64,000 bases of DNA from Hofstenia miamia (Eukaryota > Xenacoelomorpha > Acoela > Hofsteniidae), in NCBI GenBank assembly GCA_900660155.1, contig CABFPE010000173.1, positions 471,275 through 535,274 of the forward strand, in the 5' to 3' direction. The stretch's first letter is position 1; every line of letters starts with the position of its first letter. Below, piece after piece: positions 37,574 to 48,770 of this stretch. Under the pieces are notes generated by a model that searched no databases, was not told where the DNA came from, and was given only the letters and a program-made list of their open reading frames with translations. The translations under genes and the position numbers were made by a program.

Positions 37574-38104
37574 TACACTACTTTAGCAACTCTTCGTCTT
37601 TGTATAAAAGAATTTTACCTTACTTTAGCATGTTCTTAACCGTCTTAGAATGTAAATGGCTCTTCAAAAATAGCCTCTTGCTATACTGGAATAGACGAAT
37701 TCGATAGGATTCTGTTTTTGGAAAAATCTGTTCGATTTCGAACTAAAAATCATTTAGTCAAATATAGTCAAAAAATCAAAACTAAAAAATTAATATTTAC
37801 ATTATATAGTACATATAATAACCATTTGTGTATAGTTTTGCAACAGGGGTGGTTTTAGGCGAGACATCCCCACCCAATTCAAAAACTCTCAAATATAATA
37901 TAATTGTGAATCTTTTATATTGTGATAAAAATATATTTATAAGTTTTAATAAAATAAAAGCCATTTTTTTATATTCTTTAAATAAAAGACGTCTTAAAAA
38001 GCCTAGCTCTCATTTGTATAAATAGGCACCCTAAAATTTTTTGTGGAGAATCTCATAAATCATTGCACTTTATGCAAGATATGACTAAATTTTATAAAAC
38101 TTGC

Positions 38105-38278
38105 TCGGGCTATTCGATAATCAAATTACAAGAGTCAATCAATTATTAACCTGCTGCATCAATTATTAATCAATTATCTCGACAGATATTGATAGCTAAA
38201 AACTTTTTTAAAAAACTTTTTTTCAGAGAAATATCGAAACCAAGAAAACATACACAATCAATTAATCGAACAGCCCTA
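38105..38278. mobile_element. Miniature hAT element
   Basis: Left end TCGGGCTATTCGATAATCAA, right end TTAATCGAACAGCCCTA; inverted repeats of about 16 bp with three or four mismatches. Flanking 8-mers AAACTTGC and TAATTTGT agree at 5 of 8. The interior is rich in TCAATTATTAA motifs. 174 bp, in intron 1 of the F-box gene. Confidence 0.5.
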
Positions 38279-38289
38279 TAATTTGTGAA

Positions 38290-41200
38290 TTAGTCGTCAC
38301 GGTAAGTATAGTAAATTCAAAAAAGAAAATAATTTAGTCAAAATTATTATAAAATTCATTGTATATATTTTCGAATTTGGGTTCAAAATCACCGTGTTCC
38401 CAAGTCTGGCGAGCAGTGTGCTACTGTTTTGAAATGTGGGTTATTTTTTCCTACCTATATTTTCAATTTCAGTTTCACCATCGAAATTATTTTAAATTTC
38501 ATTTGGCGTGTAAAGGAACAATTAAAACTGAGCCCAATATATTTCCAAAATGGTATCTTAAGATAAAATGCATTATTTTACTAAAATTCAAAATTGTGAG
38601 TGCGCCCTGGAACTTTTTTCTGACCGGTTTTGTTACAAAGCAATGACAATAGACAGTCAAATGTCGGATCTGATATTAAGCTTAAATCTGCTTTTAACTG
38701 CGACTCAGTGCTGCACATTCCGGTTCAAGAGGCCCCTCTATATGTGATAGATTTTTTAGCCAATGCAGAATGAAATGTTTTTGGATAGTGTTATGCAATA
38801 GTTGTTATATTCGCATCGCAACAAATTGTTCTACGCTCAGCTTAATTTTGATTGGCTGCTTCAATGACAAAAGAGATTCTCCGCATCGAGTTAGAGAAAA
38901 TAGTTAATCACTGTTTTAATATTAAAATTTATCATATTTCAATGCATGGTGTCTTTCATCTGTTAATTAGTGGTTGGCCTTGGATTTAATTCTCCGTCGT
39001 CTTGAGGTAGTTGAGTAACTACAAGAGAATTTAATAAGTCTGCTATTACTTATAGCCTCCTGTTGTTGGTTTTGGAAGACTTAGTTTCAACCACCTACTA
39101 TACTTTATTCGAAAATCACTTAAATTAATTTATTGTTGTTTATTGGCTATTCTTCCAAGTTTGACAAAGGTCGTTTAATGTGTCTTCTTTAATTTTTTTC
39201 AAAATCAATTACATGATGAGGATGTATGATGTCATGTAGGATTCTATGTGGTGCACTAGACTGGGACCTGGGACCAATAAACGCAACGGAACTGGGACTG
39301 AAAATTAACGATCTGAGACCAAAAATTTAGAGAATAAACGGGACTTGGACCACGAAAATCATTGTCCCGCAGAAGTCTAATGCTATGCTATAAAGACTCA
39401 TGCAAATATTGCAGTAATCAATTAAATAAATAATTACACATACAACAAAATAGCAATATCAGGTACCAAAAGCACCAAGCGTTCTTAACCGCTAAGCAAA
39501 CATTTACTTTAAGAAGATATATATAATCTCAAATTCCTCACAAGTTCAACCCTATCACCTATCGAGGAAAATGATTTCATTGTTGTTTAAAATTTTAAAT
39601 TCATTTACACATCACGCCTTCGTGTTTATACAATTATTTAAAAATATTGACAATCGAATTGTACGTAGAATACTAGTTTTACTCTAACCCTTAAGTGAGC
39701 AATAGAATTTTTAACGAAGTCATGAAAAGAGTTTTTTGAAAATTTTTAAATATATTTTGCTGGTAGAACATGTGAAGTTTGCACTGGTATTGACCACGAT
39801 TTTTTGAGGCACATTAAATTTACAATAAAGATGTAAAAGATTTTAATAACTGCATCAATAGAAAATAATTTTAAAATTTGTCACTCATGTACTTTTGGAA
39901 ACATATACACATTCACTCACAACGAATTACTCTCATTCTGAACACTAAGCTGTTCAATTCAGGAAACTCGTGAGCCCGAATGATGCTATCATCTATCACG
40001 TTGAATTGCGTGCATTTACGATGTGAGTATAAAAGTGAAAATATTTCTATTATGCGTCATGTGAGCTGATAACTGCATACATTGCGAAAGAATAAAACTT
40101 ATCTAGTCGTAGATTTTAGCTTCTTGCTTTATCAAGATTTTTAAACTGTTTGAATAAATAGAAGTTGGCTACTCGTGAGCAGCGCGAACATATACTGATA
40201 ATTGGTGGGTTGAACCGGAATCAATCCATGCTTAAATTAAGGAGGCCAGAATGTTAGTATTAATTTTCAATCTTCATTATAGATACTAAAACCTGTTGCT
40301 GACTTATTAAAAAACAGGTTATCGAATTTTTGTCTAATTTTTTTCTGTACAACCAAACCAATTTTCAGTTTTCAATAAGAAACTAGATTTTGGTTTTTGT
40401 CTTCATTTAGATATCGACCTTGAAAGTTTCTTAAATTGATATTTATTAAATTAATTTATCATAACGAGTCGCTGCTGCCGTGTGAATACTGCATCTAATT
40501 AATCATACTTTTGATAGAACTTTACACCCAATGATATTGAGAAATTAGTGTTGTCCGGAAATGTCCACTTACTGCAGTTTTCCAAGTTCAATACCAATAG
40601 AGGATTAATTATATGCTATCAATTTCCATATATTGTATAACTTCATTTTGGAGTTATATTTCACCATTATCCATAAATGACGACACTTCAAACGCAAGTC
40701 ATCTACCACTGTATAAAATAATTTTTTCTGGTACAAAAGATTCGTAGAAGCAATTCCTCATCTCCAAAATTTAAATTTACTCTTCCGTTTTCGCAGCTAT
40801 AGGTTCATCATGTCTACAGAACCATGTTTTCGTCTATAAACTACCATATTTCTGGCATTTTCAACAATTGATTCCGCTACGTTGGACATGACCACTTTAG
40901 CAAACTTTCACAATTGTTTCAAGAAATTGTCTGATGTATTTGCAAATTGATTGTGAGAATGTTTCAATGGGAGGGGGATTTAGGCTTTTAAAATTGTATT
41001 AAGTCAATTCTTGTGCCAAAAATTAAATTTGATTTTAATAAAAGATTAATATAAGCCTGTTGTAGTTAAGTATTGCGTAACTGCATAATTTTCAAAGATT
41101 AGATCCTGCGAACTTGCGCGCCATTGTTGCAGTCAGACGGAACTGATTTTTTTCTATTTTGTTAATATTTTTGTTAATATCCTGCTTTTCTTCGCCAACC

Positions 41201-41800
41201 CTGCTTCAATCAGGATATTCAAACAATCATATTGACTATGCTTGATATTATACAATACATTTATGACAAAATTATAAAACTAGTAAAATTTTATAAATAA
41301 CTCAATTTAAAATCTAATGAAATTATTTTTTAACCCTTTAATTGTTTTATTCGATTAGCAAGTTTTTTATTTTGTTTTCTATGATTCGCAGAGTAGGGTA
41401 AGAAGTGAATCTGTGAAAATTTAGTTGGGTTAAGAAGTTTTGATTTTTAAGCGAGGTAGACGATCTGCAAAGTAATCTTGTCTCACGTAAACGTTTCTTG
41501 CAAGTGCCAATATTTGTATTAATACTGAGATCTAAGGACAGCTTTTATCCATTTGTCTCTGACTGCATTGCTGAAAGGAAATGGATATACTGGAACATTA
41601 TTTTCTCGAGAAAATTTTGTATTACAATCAACTACAACACATGAACGTCGCATTTCCAATACTGACACAGTCTACTATCACTCAAGAGTGGCTATAAATA
41701 TCGCTGTTGGTTATTTGACTCATCAGTTAAATCCTTCTCACTGTATTAAGAGAATTATCCAACCCTCGAATTTGACCATTTCTCTTCAAATTTATGTATA
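38290..41800. other. F-box gene intron 1, right part
   Basis: AT-rich with no gene. At about 39258-39382 is a GGGAC-rich foldback (CTAGACTGGGACC facing GTCCCGCAGAAGTCTA) with internal GGGAC copies, typical of a hAT-related relic; no target duplication was found. The plus frame at 41553-41906 runs through a CA/TA microsatellite and is not a gene. Confidence 0.4.
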
Positions 41801-41812
41801 CACACTCTCTCT

Positions 41813-41844
<32 letters not shown>
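41801..41844. repeat. Compound CT/CA/TA microsatellite
   Basis: A (CT)n run passes into (CA)n and then (TA)n, in intron 1 of the F-box gene. Confidence 0.85.
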
Positions 41845-42413
41845 ATTTCTCTCACAGCCAGAGTCATGAAGGTGTACATACGGGTAATTTTACCCGAAAC
41901 TCATGAGGTTTAAAGCCGCTTCGTGGGAAATAGTAAATATCCCTAAAAATATCTGGACTTGTGAATGATAATGCATGTACGTGCGAATTGCGCCTTTTCA
42001 AATTTAATTATATTGTATTAATCAGAACTTTAAACTGAAAGCTAGAAAAGTATCTGTTTCGTTGCTAAAGTAATAAATTTTTCGTTTCGCGCTTAAATTA
42101 TGTTTTTGTAGCCTAAACATGTACATATATGCTAATACATTCTGATTGAATTTATTGAAGCAAAAGGTTTTAGAATGTCATGATTTTTGTAGTTGGTTCA
42201 GGTGGGCATGGGTCCATAAGTTAAGCATATATTCTGACCGAATGGCTTCTTTCAGATGCCCTGATAATGCTGCTAGCGAGGCCTACTAAACAAGTAGACT
42301 GAAATTTTTCTCTTTATTTCAATGTTTTTTATGATTGAGTGTACTAGAGATTACTAATTTTAATCTAAATGTATATCTTTGAATTTCTCTCCTATTTTTG
42401 AATTCGTTTTTAG

Positions 42414-42590
42414 GTGCATGAAGAGTGGACAACCATTGGTTACCCTAACTGGTCACAGTGGCGGAGTTTGGTGTTGCGAGATGGATTATAACCGAGTAAT
42501 TAGTGGTTCCACCGACCGCACCCTCCGCGTGTGGAGTCTCCCCTTTGGCACATGTGAGCACACGCTCACCGGTCACGTCAGCACAGTCAG
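42414..42590 (+). CDS. FBXW7: FBXW7-like protein, exon 2 (WD repeats 2 and start of 3)
   Basis: Starts after acceptor TTTTTAG. Its first G completes the Trp codon split at the end of exon 1. Encodes LTGHSGGVWCCEM and VISGSTDRTLRVW (blade 2) and opens blade 3 with LTGHVSTVR. The last two bases (AG) join the A of exon 3 to make the Arg codon equivalent to human R465, the first of three arginines that bind the phosphodegron. Donor GTAAGT is consensus. 177 bp, well conserved against vertebrate FBXW7. Confidence 0.95.
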
Positions 42591-42713
42591 GTAAGTCACT
42601 GTTAGCTCTATATTTTATGTACTATAGCTACACTAAAGACAGATCATTTTTTAATATTCCCAATCACATTGATTCTGAATTTTTTCAATTTATTTCTAAT
42701 GAATTGCTTTTAG

Positions 42714-43049
42714 ATGCATTGCTTTGCGTGGTAATCGTGTTGTAAGTGGCTCTCGTGATGCGACGCTTCGAGTTTGGGACGTAGAGAAAGGCACGTGCCT
42801 TCATGTGCTGCATGGCCACCAAGCTGCTGTTCGCTGTGTTGTATTTGATGGGTGGACAGTGGTTAGTGGTTCCTACGATCATTCCGTTCGCGTTTGGAAG
42901 CCGTTCACTCTCAATCTTACCGTACATGTGCTCAGAGGTCACACCAACCGCGTTTACGCACTGCAATGCGATGGTGCAAGGGCAGTTAGCGGCTCACTGG
43001 ACACCTGTATTATTGTTTGGGATATTAAACATCTTTGCGCCCTTCATAG
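42714..43049 (+). CDS. FBXW7: FBXW7-like protein, exon 3 (WD repeats 3-5)
   Basis: Follows a 123-bp intron whose acceptor is GCTTTTAG. Encodes the rest of blade 3 (NRVVSGSRDATLRVW, with the Arg matching human R479), blade 4 (LHGHQAAVRCVVFDG, with the Arg matching R505; then VVSGSYDHSVRVW) and blade 5 (LRGHTNRVYALQCDG to SGSLDTCIIVW). With the split Arg at its 5' edge, all three degron-binding arginines are kept, so the product should bind phosphorylated Cdc4 degrons. The exon ends CATAG before donor GTAATC. 336 bp. Confidence 0.95.
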
Positions 43050-43165
43050 GTAATCTTCAACTTTAAATCGTTCTTACAGATTTAACCTGGCGTCCTTTTA
43101 ATGGACAAACTGTTTTTCCACATGTACAAAGAATTTTCTCCAATTCTATTACGAATTTTGAAAAT

Positions 43166-46100
43166 CTTGGGCATGGGTAGGTCTATTGGAGAAAATGCTT
43201 TAATGCAATATTGAAAATTTCTATTAAGGCGTTTTGCTGTAGCTGAGATTGTTGAAAAGATTAACAAGTTTTCTTTGAAAATTTCTTGGGCATGGGTAGG
43301 TCTATTGGAGAAAATGCTTTAATGCAATATTGAAAATTTCTATTAAGGCGTTTTGCTGTAGCTGAGATTGTTGAAAAGATTAACAAGTTTTCTTTGAAAA
43401 TTTCTTGGGCATGGGTAGGTCTATTGGAGAAAATGCTTTAATGCAATATTGAAAATTTCTATTAAGGCGTTTTGCTGTAGCTGAGATTGTTGAAAAGATT
43501 AACAAGTTTTCTTTGAAAATTTCTTGGGCATGGGTAGGTCTATTGGAGAAAATGCTTTAATGCAATATTGAAAATTTCTATTAAGGCGTTTTGCTGTAGC
43601 TGAGATTGTTGAAAAGATTAACAAGTTTTCTTTGAAAATTTCTTGGGCATGGGTAGGTCTATTGGAGAAAATGCTTTAATGCAATATTGAAAATTTCTAT
43701 TAAGGCGTTTTGCTGTAGCTGAGATTGTTGAAAAGATTAACAAGTTTTCTTTGAAAATTTCTTGGGCATGGGTAGGTCTATTGGAGAAAATGCTTTAATG
43801 CAATATTGAAAATTTCTATTAAGGCGTTTTGCTGTAGCTGAGATTGTTGAAAAGATTAACAAGTTTTCTTTGAAAATTTCTTGGGCATGGGTAGGTCTAT
43901 TGGAGAAAATGCTTTAATGCAATATTGAAAATTTCTATTAAGGCGTTTTGCTGTAGCTGAGATTGTTGAAAAGATTAACAAGTTTTCTTTGAAAATTTCT
44001 TGGGCATGGGTAGGTCTATTGGAGAAAATGCTTTAATGCAATATTGAAAATTTCTATTAAGGCGTTTTGCTGTAGCTGAGATTGTTGAAAAGATTAACAA
44101 GTTTTCTTTGAAAATTTCTTGGGCATGGGTAGGTCTATTGGAGAAAATGCTTTAATGCAATATTGAAAATTTCTATTAAGGCGTTTTGCTGTAGCTGAGA
44201 TTGTTGAAAAGATTAACAAGTTTTCTTTGAAAATTTCTTGGGCATGGGTAGGTCTATTGGAGAAAATGCTTTAATGCAATATTGAAAATTTCTATTAAGG
44301 CGTTTTGCTGTAGCTGAGATTGTTGAAAAGATTAACAAGTTTTCTTTGAAAATTTCTTGGGCATGGGTAGGTCTATTGGAGAAAATGCTTTAATGCAATA
44401 TTGAAAATTTCTATTAAGGCGTTTTGCTGTAGCTGAGATTGTTGAAAAGATTAACAAGTTTTCTTTGAAAATTTCTTGGGCATGGGTAGGTCTATTGGAG
44501 AAAATGCTTTAATGCAATATTGAAAATTTCTATTAAGGCGTTTTGCTGTAGCTGAGATTGTTGAAAAGATTAACAAGTTTTCTTTGAAAATTTCTTGGGC
44601 ATGGGTAGGTCTATTGGAGAAAATGCTTTAATGCAATATTGAAAATTTCTATTAAGGCGTTTTGCTGTAGCTGAGATTGTTGAAAAGATTAACAAGTTTT
44701 CTTTGAAAATTTCTTGGGCATGGGTAGGTCTATTGGAGAAAATGCTTTAATGCAATATTGAAAATTTCTATTAAGGCGTTTTGCTGTAGCTGAGATTGTT
44801 GAAAAGATTAACAAGTTTTCTTTGAAAATTTCTTGGGCATGGGTAGGTCTATTGGAGAAAATGCTTTAATGCAATATTGAAAATTTCTATTAAGGCGTTT
44901 TGCTGTAGCTGAGATTGTTGAAAAGATTAACAAGTTTTCTTTGAAAATTTCTTGGGCATGGGTAGGTCTATTGGAGAAAATGCTTTAATGCAATATTGAA
45001 AATTTCTATTAAGGCGTTTTGCTGTAGCTGAGATTGTTGAAAAGATTAACAAGTTTTCTTTGAAAATTTCTTGGGCATGGGTAGGTCTATTGGAGAAAAT
45101 GCTTTAATGCAATATTGAAAATTTCTATTAAGGCGTTTTGCTGTAGCTGAGATTGTTGAAAAGATTAACAAGTTTTCTTTGAAAATTTCTTGGGCATGGG
45201 TAGGTCTATTGGAGAAAATGCTTTAATGCAATATTGAAAATTTCTATTAAGGCGTTTTGCTGTAGCTGAGATTGTTGAAAAGATTAACAAGTTTTCTTTG
45301 AAAATTTCTTGGGCATGGGTAGGTCTATTGGAGAAAATGCTTTAATGCAATATTGAAAATTTCTATTAAGGCGTTTTGCTGTAGCTGAGATTGTTGAAAA
45401 GATTAACAAGTTTTCTTTGAAAATTTCTTGGGCATGGGTAGGTCTATTGGAGAAAATGCTTTAATGCAATATTGAAAATTTCTATTAAGGCGTTTTGCTG
45501 TAGCTGAGATTGTTGAAAAGATTAACAAGTTTTCTTTGAAAATTTCTTGGGCATGGGTAGGTCTATTGGAGAAAATGCTTTAATGCAATATTGAAAATTT
45601 CTATTAAGGCGTTTTGCTGTAGCTGAGATTGTTGAAAAGATTAACAAGTTTTCTTTGAAAATTTCTTGGGCATGGGTAGGTCTATTGGAGAAAATGCTTT
45701 AATGCAATATTGAAAATTTCTATTAAGGCGTTTTGCTGTAGCTGAGATTGTTGAAAAGATTAACAAGTTTTCTTTGAAAATTTCTTGGGCATGGGTAGGT
45801 CTATTGGAGAAAATGCTTTAATGCAATATTGAAAATTTCTATTAAGGCGTTTTGCTGTAGCTGAGATTGTTGAAAAGATTAACAAGTTTTCTTTGAAAAT
45901 TTCTTGGGCATGGGTAGGTCTATTGGAGAAAATGCTTTAATGCAATATTGAAAATTTCTATTAAGGCGTTTTGCTGTAGCTGAGATTGTTGAAAAGATTA
46001 ACAAGTTTTCTTTGAAAATTTCTTGGGCATGGGTAGGTCTATTGGAGAAAATGCTTTAATGCAATATTGAAAATTTCTATTAAGGCGTTTTGCTGTAGCT

Positions 46101-46259
46101 GAGATTGTTGAAAAGATTAACAAGTTTTCTTTGAAAATTTCTTGGGCATGGGTAGGTCTATTGGAGAAAATGCTTTAATGCAATATTGAAAATTTCTATT
46201 AAGGCGTTTTGCTGTAGCTGAGATTGTTGAAAAGATTAACAAGTTTTCTTTGAAAATTT
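43166..46259. repeat. 119-bp tandem repeat array, 26 copies
   Basis: Begins CTTGGGCATGGGTAGGTC and repeats every 119 bp; starts at 43166, 43285, 43404 and so on to 46141 give exactly 26 units (3,094 bp). I saw no substitution or indel between units. The unit length is not a multiple of 3 and no long frame crosses it. It fills about 84% of intron 3 (43050-46751) of the F-box gene. The flanks share a short TTTGAAAAT with the unit end, a possible seed for the first duplication. Copy number may differ between individuals or be misjudged by assembly. Confidence 0.95.
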
Positions 46260-46261
46260 CG

Positions 46262-46750
46262 AATTTTTGAAAAAAAATTATAAGGTTTTGAGCCGATGGA
46301 ATCAGGAAGGAACTTTGATTGTTTCTTGATATGTGCAAAGATATTCCAAACCCAAACAATTCAGAGGTCGCGGGCCGAAGAGGAGACTTTCTTCTAGCAT
46401 GTGGGGCTTTCAGATTGAGCAAGTTTTAAGTTTTTGAGCTATAAGCGTTTAAAATTTTTTTATGTCATGAAAATTTTTCTAAAATCCCTAGCCAATTTCA
46501 AGTTAAGTAAATCACAATTCACATCTGGCTGAATTTCTTTATTGAAATTGAAACCTTATTTCTCAACATAATCGTTTGGATTTCTCATATGCGATTTTAG
46601 AAACAGTGCTCTTAATAACTGATTTACAGCCAAAGTTTCAATCAATATAATTCATTTAGAACAAACTGCCGACCATTTAAAATAGAGTATTTAGCGTTAT
46701 TTGAATGACTAAAAGAACTGGCTATCAATTCAATAATTGTTTCATGTTTA
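46262..46750. other. F-box gene intron 3, unique right part
   Basis: Non-coding. The minus frame at 46117-46422 starts in unique DNA and runs into the last repeat unit; it is not a gene. The plus frame's start at 46705 lies inside the intron and is not used. Confidence 0.5.
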
Positions 46751-46751
46751 G

Positions 46752-47199
46752 ATTGACCGGTCATCGTTCTTTAACCTCTGGAATGGTTTTACATGGCGAT
46801 TTGTTAATATCAGGTAATGCTGATGCAACTCTTCGTGTTTGGAATTTGTTAACTGGCAAATGCCTACATATTTTGGCTGGCCCAAATCGTCATCGAAGTG
46901 CTGTTACTGGCTTGCAACTGGTGGGGTCGGAGTTGGTTGTTTCGGCCAGCGATGATGGCTCAGTTAAGCTATGGTCAATGAAGACAGGCCGCTTTATCCG
47001 TGATCTCGTGTCACTGCAGAGCTCAGGGGTTGGTGGGGTAGTTTGGCGTATTCAATGTAATTCGGATCGCCTCATTTGTGCAGTTGGTAGTCGTAATGGA
47101 ATAGAGGAGACTAAGCTCCTTGTACTGGATTTCGACATTACTTCATTCCCTCAGCAAACAACTTTTGATAATGTCGTATCACCTCAGTTTGACATTTAA
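46752..47199 (+). CDS. FBXW7: FBXW7-like protein, exon 4 (WD repeats 6-8, C-terminus)
   Basis: Starts after acceptor ATGTTTAG. Its first A completes an Arg codon with AG of exon 3. Encodes blade 6 (LTGHRSLTSGM, LLISGNADATLRVW), blade 7 (GPNRHRSAVTGLQL, VVSASDDGSVKLW) and the closing blade with VVWRIQCNSDRLICAVGS and TKLLVLDFD, a near-perfect match to the FBXW7 C-terminus. It then runs about 20 residues past the human end. The four exons total 1,521 bp (506 codons plus TAA) with no frame problem. Stop at 47197-47199. No AATAAA is seen before the ISCU exon; TATAAA near 47289 is a weak substitute. Confidence 0.95.
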
Positions 47200-47520
47200 A
47201 TTATTTTGTCATTATTTATGGTGCTATTTTGTATACTCACTTTCCATTCGTTGCTAGTGGAACTATTTGTGAAATTGATTGAAATGATTATAAAATATGT
47301 TTGCAGTCTATAACACCTTATAAATTGTGCCTGTGAAATTACGCCCGACGGGTTTTTGGATTTTGTTTCAAACGTCAATTTTCGTTCTTGGCTGCATTAA
47401 TATCTAGAACTTTATCTTTACAGCCAAAGCTTAAATAGTAATAGATTTTAATCTATTACCCAACATATAATACTATCAGAACTATCTAGTAATTTACATT
47501 GATGTTATCTTCTATTTTAG
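47200..47520 (+). other. F-box 3' UTR and end of ISCU intron
   Basis: Only 321 bp separate the F-box stop codon from the last ISCU exon. This must hold the F-box cleavage site, unless its transcripts run on into the ISCU exon, and also the branch point and acceptor (TCTATTTTAG) of the ISCU intron. No canonical AATAAA was found. Confidence 0.6.
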
Positions 47521-47597
47521 TGTTAGCGGAAGACGCTATTAAAGCTGCAATCAAGGATTTCAAAGGCAAAAATGATGGCGAAAAAAACATTGACTAA
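47521..47597 (+). CDS. ISCU: ISCU last exon
   Basis: After acceptor TTTTAG the first two bases TG complete the Met codon opened by the A at 4799. The exon then reads LAEDAIKAAIKDFKGK, the conserved C-terminal helix that follows [10 protein letters not shown] in all ISCU proteins, and ends NID with TAA at 47595-47597. Phase, residue at the junction and family sequence all agree, so this is the true partner of the exon 42.7 kb upstream and not a stray copy. No separate promoter or start is needed. Downstream an AATAAA lies near 48198, about 600 bp after the stop, a possible polyadenylation signal. Confidence 0.93.
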
Positions 47598-47599
47598 AG

Positions 47600-48175
47600 A
47601 ATGCTTTTCTTGTTTTTTATTTATAGTTGTACATTGAATGATTCCGAATTCTTATAACTATTTTATTTGATTTTTTTGGTTTGCGTTTCATTAATGATCA
47701 CTCAATGTCCAAGTGAGATTACTTCAATTCACAACAAAATGCTATCAATTATTTAACTTGGTGAAGCAAATTTTAATAGGAGTAAAGAATAATTTCAAAG
47801 TTACCGTTTTTTATAAAAATATTTCATTGTTTCCAAGAAAGTGAAATTTAACTAGAACAGCTTTTTAAATGTTTAACAATGGAGGGTCTGTCGGCAAGCT
47901 AAATTTCAGTTGGACTCTCGATATGATTATCCACGAGGCGCATCCGTTTTTCATTGCTTTAAAAGTAAATGAATTTTATTTTTTATTGAGTCGTGAAAGA
48001 GTTGATAATATTAAAATTCTAAATGCTATGAACATGCGTAATAGACCTACAGTCTGAAAAAAGTACGTTTAGTACTCTATTTGTAGTTAATATATTCGGG
48101 TTTCAATTTTAGGTTTTAAATTAAAATCTACATAAAAGCATTAAATTTACAAATTAACCGCTAAAAGGTTTAGGG
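47600..48175 (+). other. ISCU 3' flank / probable 3' UTR
   Basis: AT-rich with no further exon. The frame at 47869-48057 has no motif. Transcription of ISCU probably ends in this stretch or shortly after. Confidence 0.4.
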
Positions 48176-48189
48176 TAGTGGATTCCATT

Positions 48190-48440
48190 TTTCGTGAATA
48201 AATTTCTATCAACAGAAGATCCTAAATAAAAACAGAGTTGTCGAAAACGGTATAATTTAACAGCTTGGCGTTTTGTTTAATAAGTAAATTTAGTTCAGTA
48301 AATTTTTTGTTTAACACCTCGTCCTTAGGAAAAGGAGCAACTTCACCAAGGAAAACTTTAGCTGAACTAAATTTAGTTTTAATAACATTAATTAATTTCC
48401 TATACTTATCTTTAAAATCCCCTAACGTATGGGATTCTCC
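48190..48440 (-). mobile_element. SGNH-like domain fragment of a transposon protein
   Basis: Minus-strand reading includes GESHTLGDFKDKYRKLINVI, then KTKFSSAKVFLGEVAPF and KKFTELNLLIKQNAKLLNY. This has the shape of the second half of SGNH/GDSL-like domains in LINE-type and related mobile-element proteins (a helix, a strand ending near the S..P/R block, then N..i..lN..l). The first half of a similar domain lies at 50272-50500. Class of parent element uncertain; broken. Confidence 0.4.
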
Positions 48441-48769
48441 CTCGATAGTACTAGTTTAATTGCGAGTTTCTTAAGTAATAGGAAACAACGAGTTAAAATC
48501 AACTCAGTACTTTCAGACTGGCTGTATATTGAAAAAAGTGTTCCGCAAGGAACCATTCTTGGACCTCTTCTGTTTAATATCTGTCAATGATATGAACTTT
48601 TATACTAATTGCAATCTTATACAATATGCAGATGATACCTGTATATTTTCCGCCAACAAGTCATTAGATGTTGCAATAAAAAAAGTGGAATCCAACTGCC
48701 AGTCACTAAGCCATTATTTCGCTATGCACAAATTACGCATTAATGCCGAGAAAACGCAATTTTGTATAA
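48432..48769 (+). mobile_element. LINE reverse transcriptase fragment
   Basis: Plus-strand reading GFSLDSTSLIASFLSNRKQR, then SVPQGTILGPLLFNIC, then a one-frame shift near 48585 into VNDMNFYTNCNLIQYADDTC and LRINAEKTQF. These are the NR.Q.V, VPQG.iLGPLLF, YADD and lNaeKTqf boxes of non-LTR reverse transcriptase in the right order and spacing. The catalytic YADD is intact. The fragment ends at the N at 48770, where the contig probably breaks. Confidence 0.85.
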
Positions 48770-48770
48770 N
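48770..48770. other. Assembly gap (single N)
   Basis: The only ambiguous base in the window. A LINE reading stops and a duplicated segment starts exactly here, so left and right may not truly be adjacent. Confidence 0.9.

Larger units (their letters stand above)
4800..47520 (+). other. Giant ISCU intron (42.7 kb) hosting another gene
   Basis: Bounded by donor GTAAAT after 4799 and acceptor TTTTAG before 47521. The phase is 1 on both sides and the joined codon is the expected Met, so the assignment does not rest on proximity. The intron contains a complete FBXW7-type gene on the same strand, at least six hAT-derived elements, a Tc1-like relic and a LINE relic. No other copy of the ISCU last exon was seen between the two ends, and there is no N gap inside the intron. 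Confidence 0.85.

Noticed and set aside
41553-41906. 117-codon plus-strand ORF in F-box intron 1
   Set aside because: Runs through a CT/CA/TA microsatellite and has no recognisable domain.
43082-43267. Minus-strand ORF across the left edge of the 119-bp array
   Set aside because: Made from repeat sequence and intron DNA; the repeat period is not a multiple of 3.
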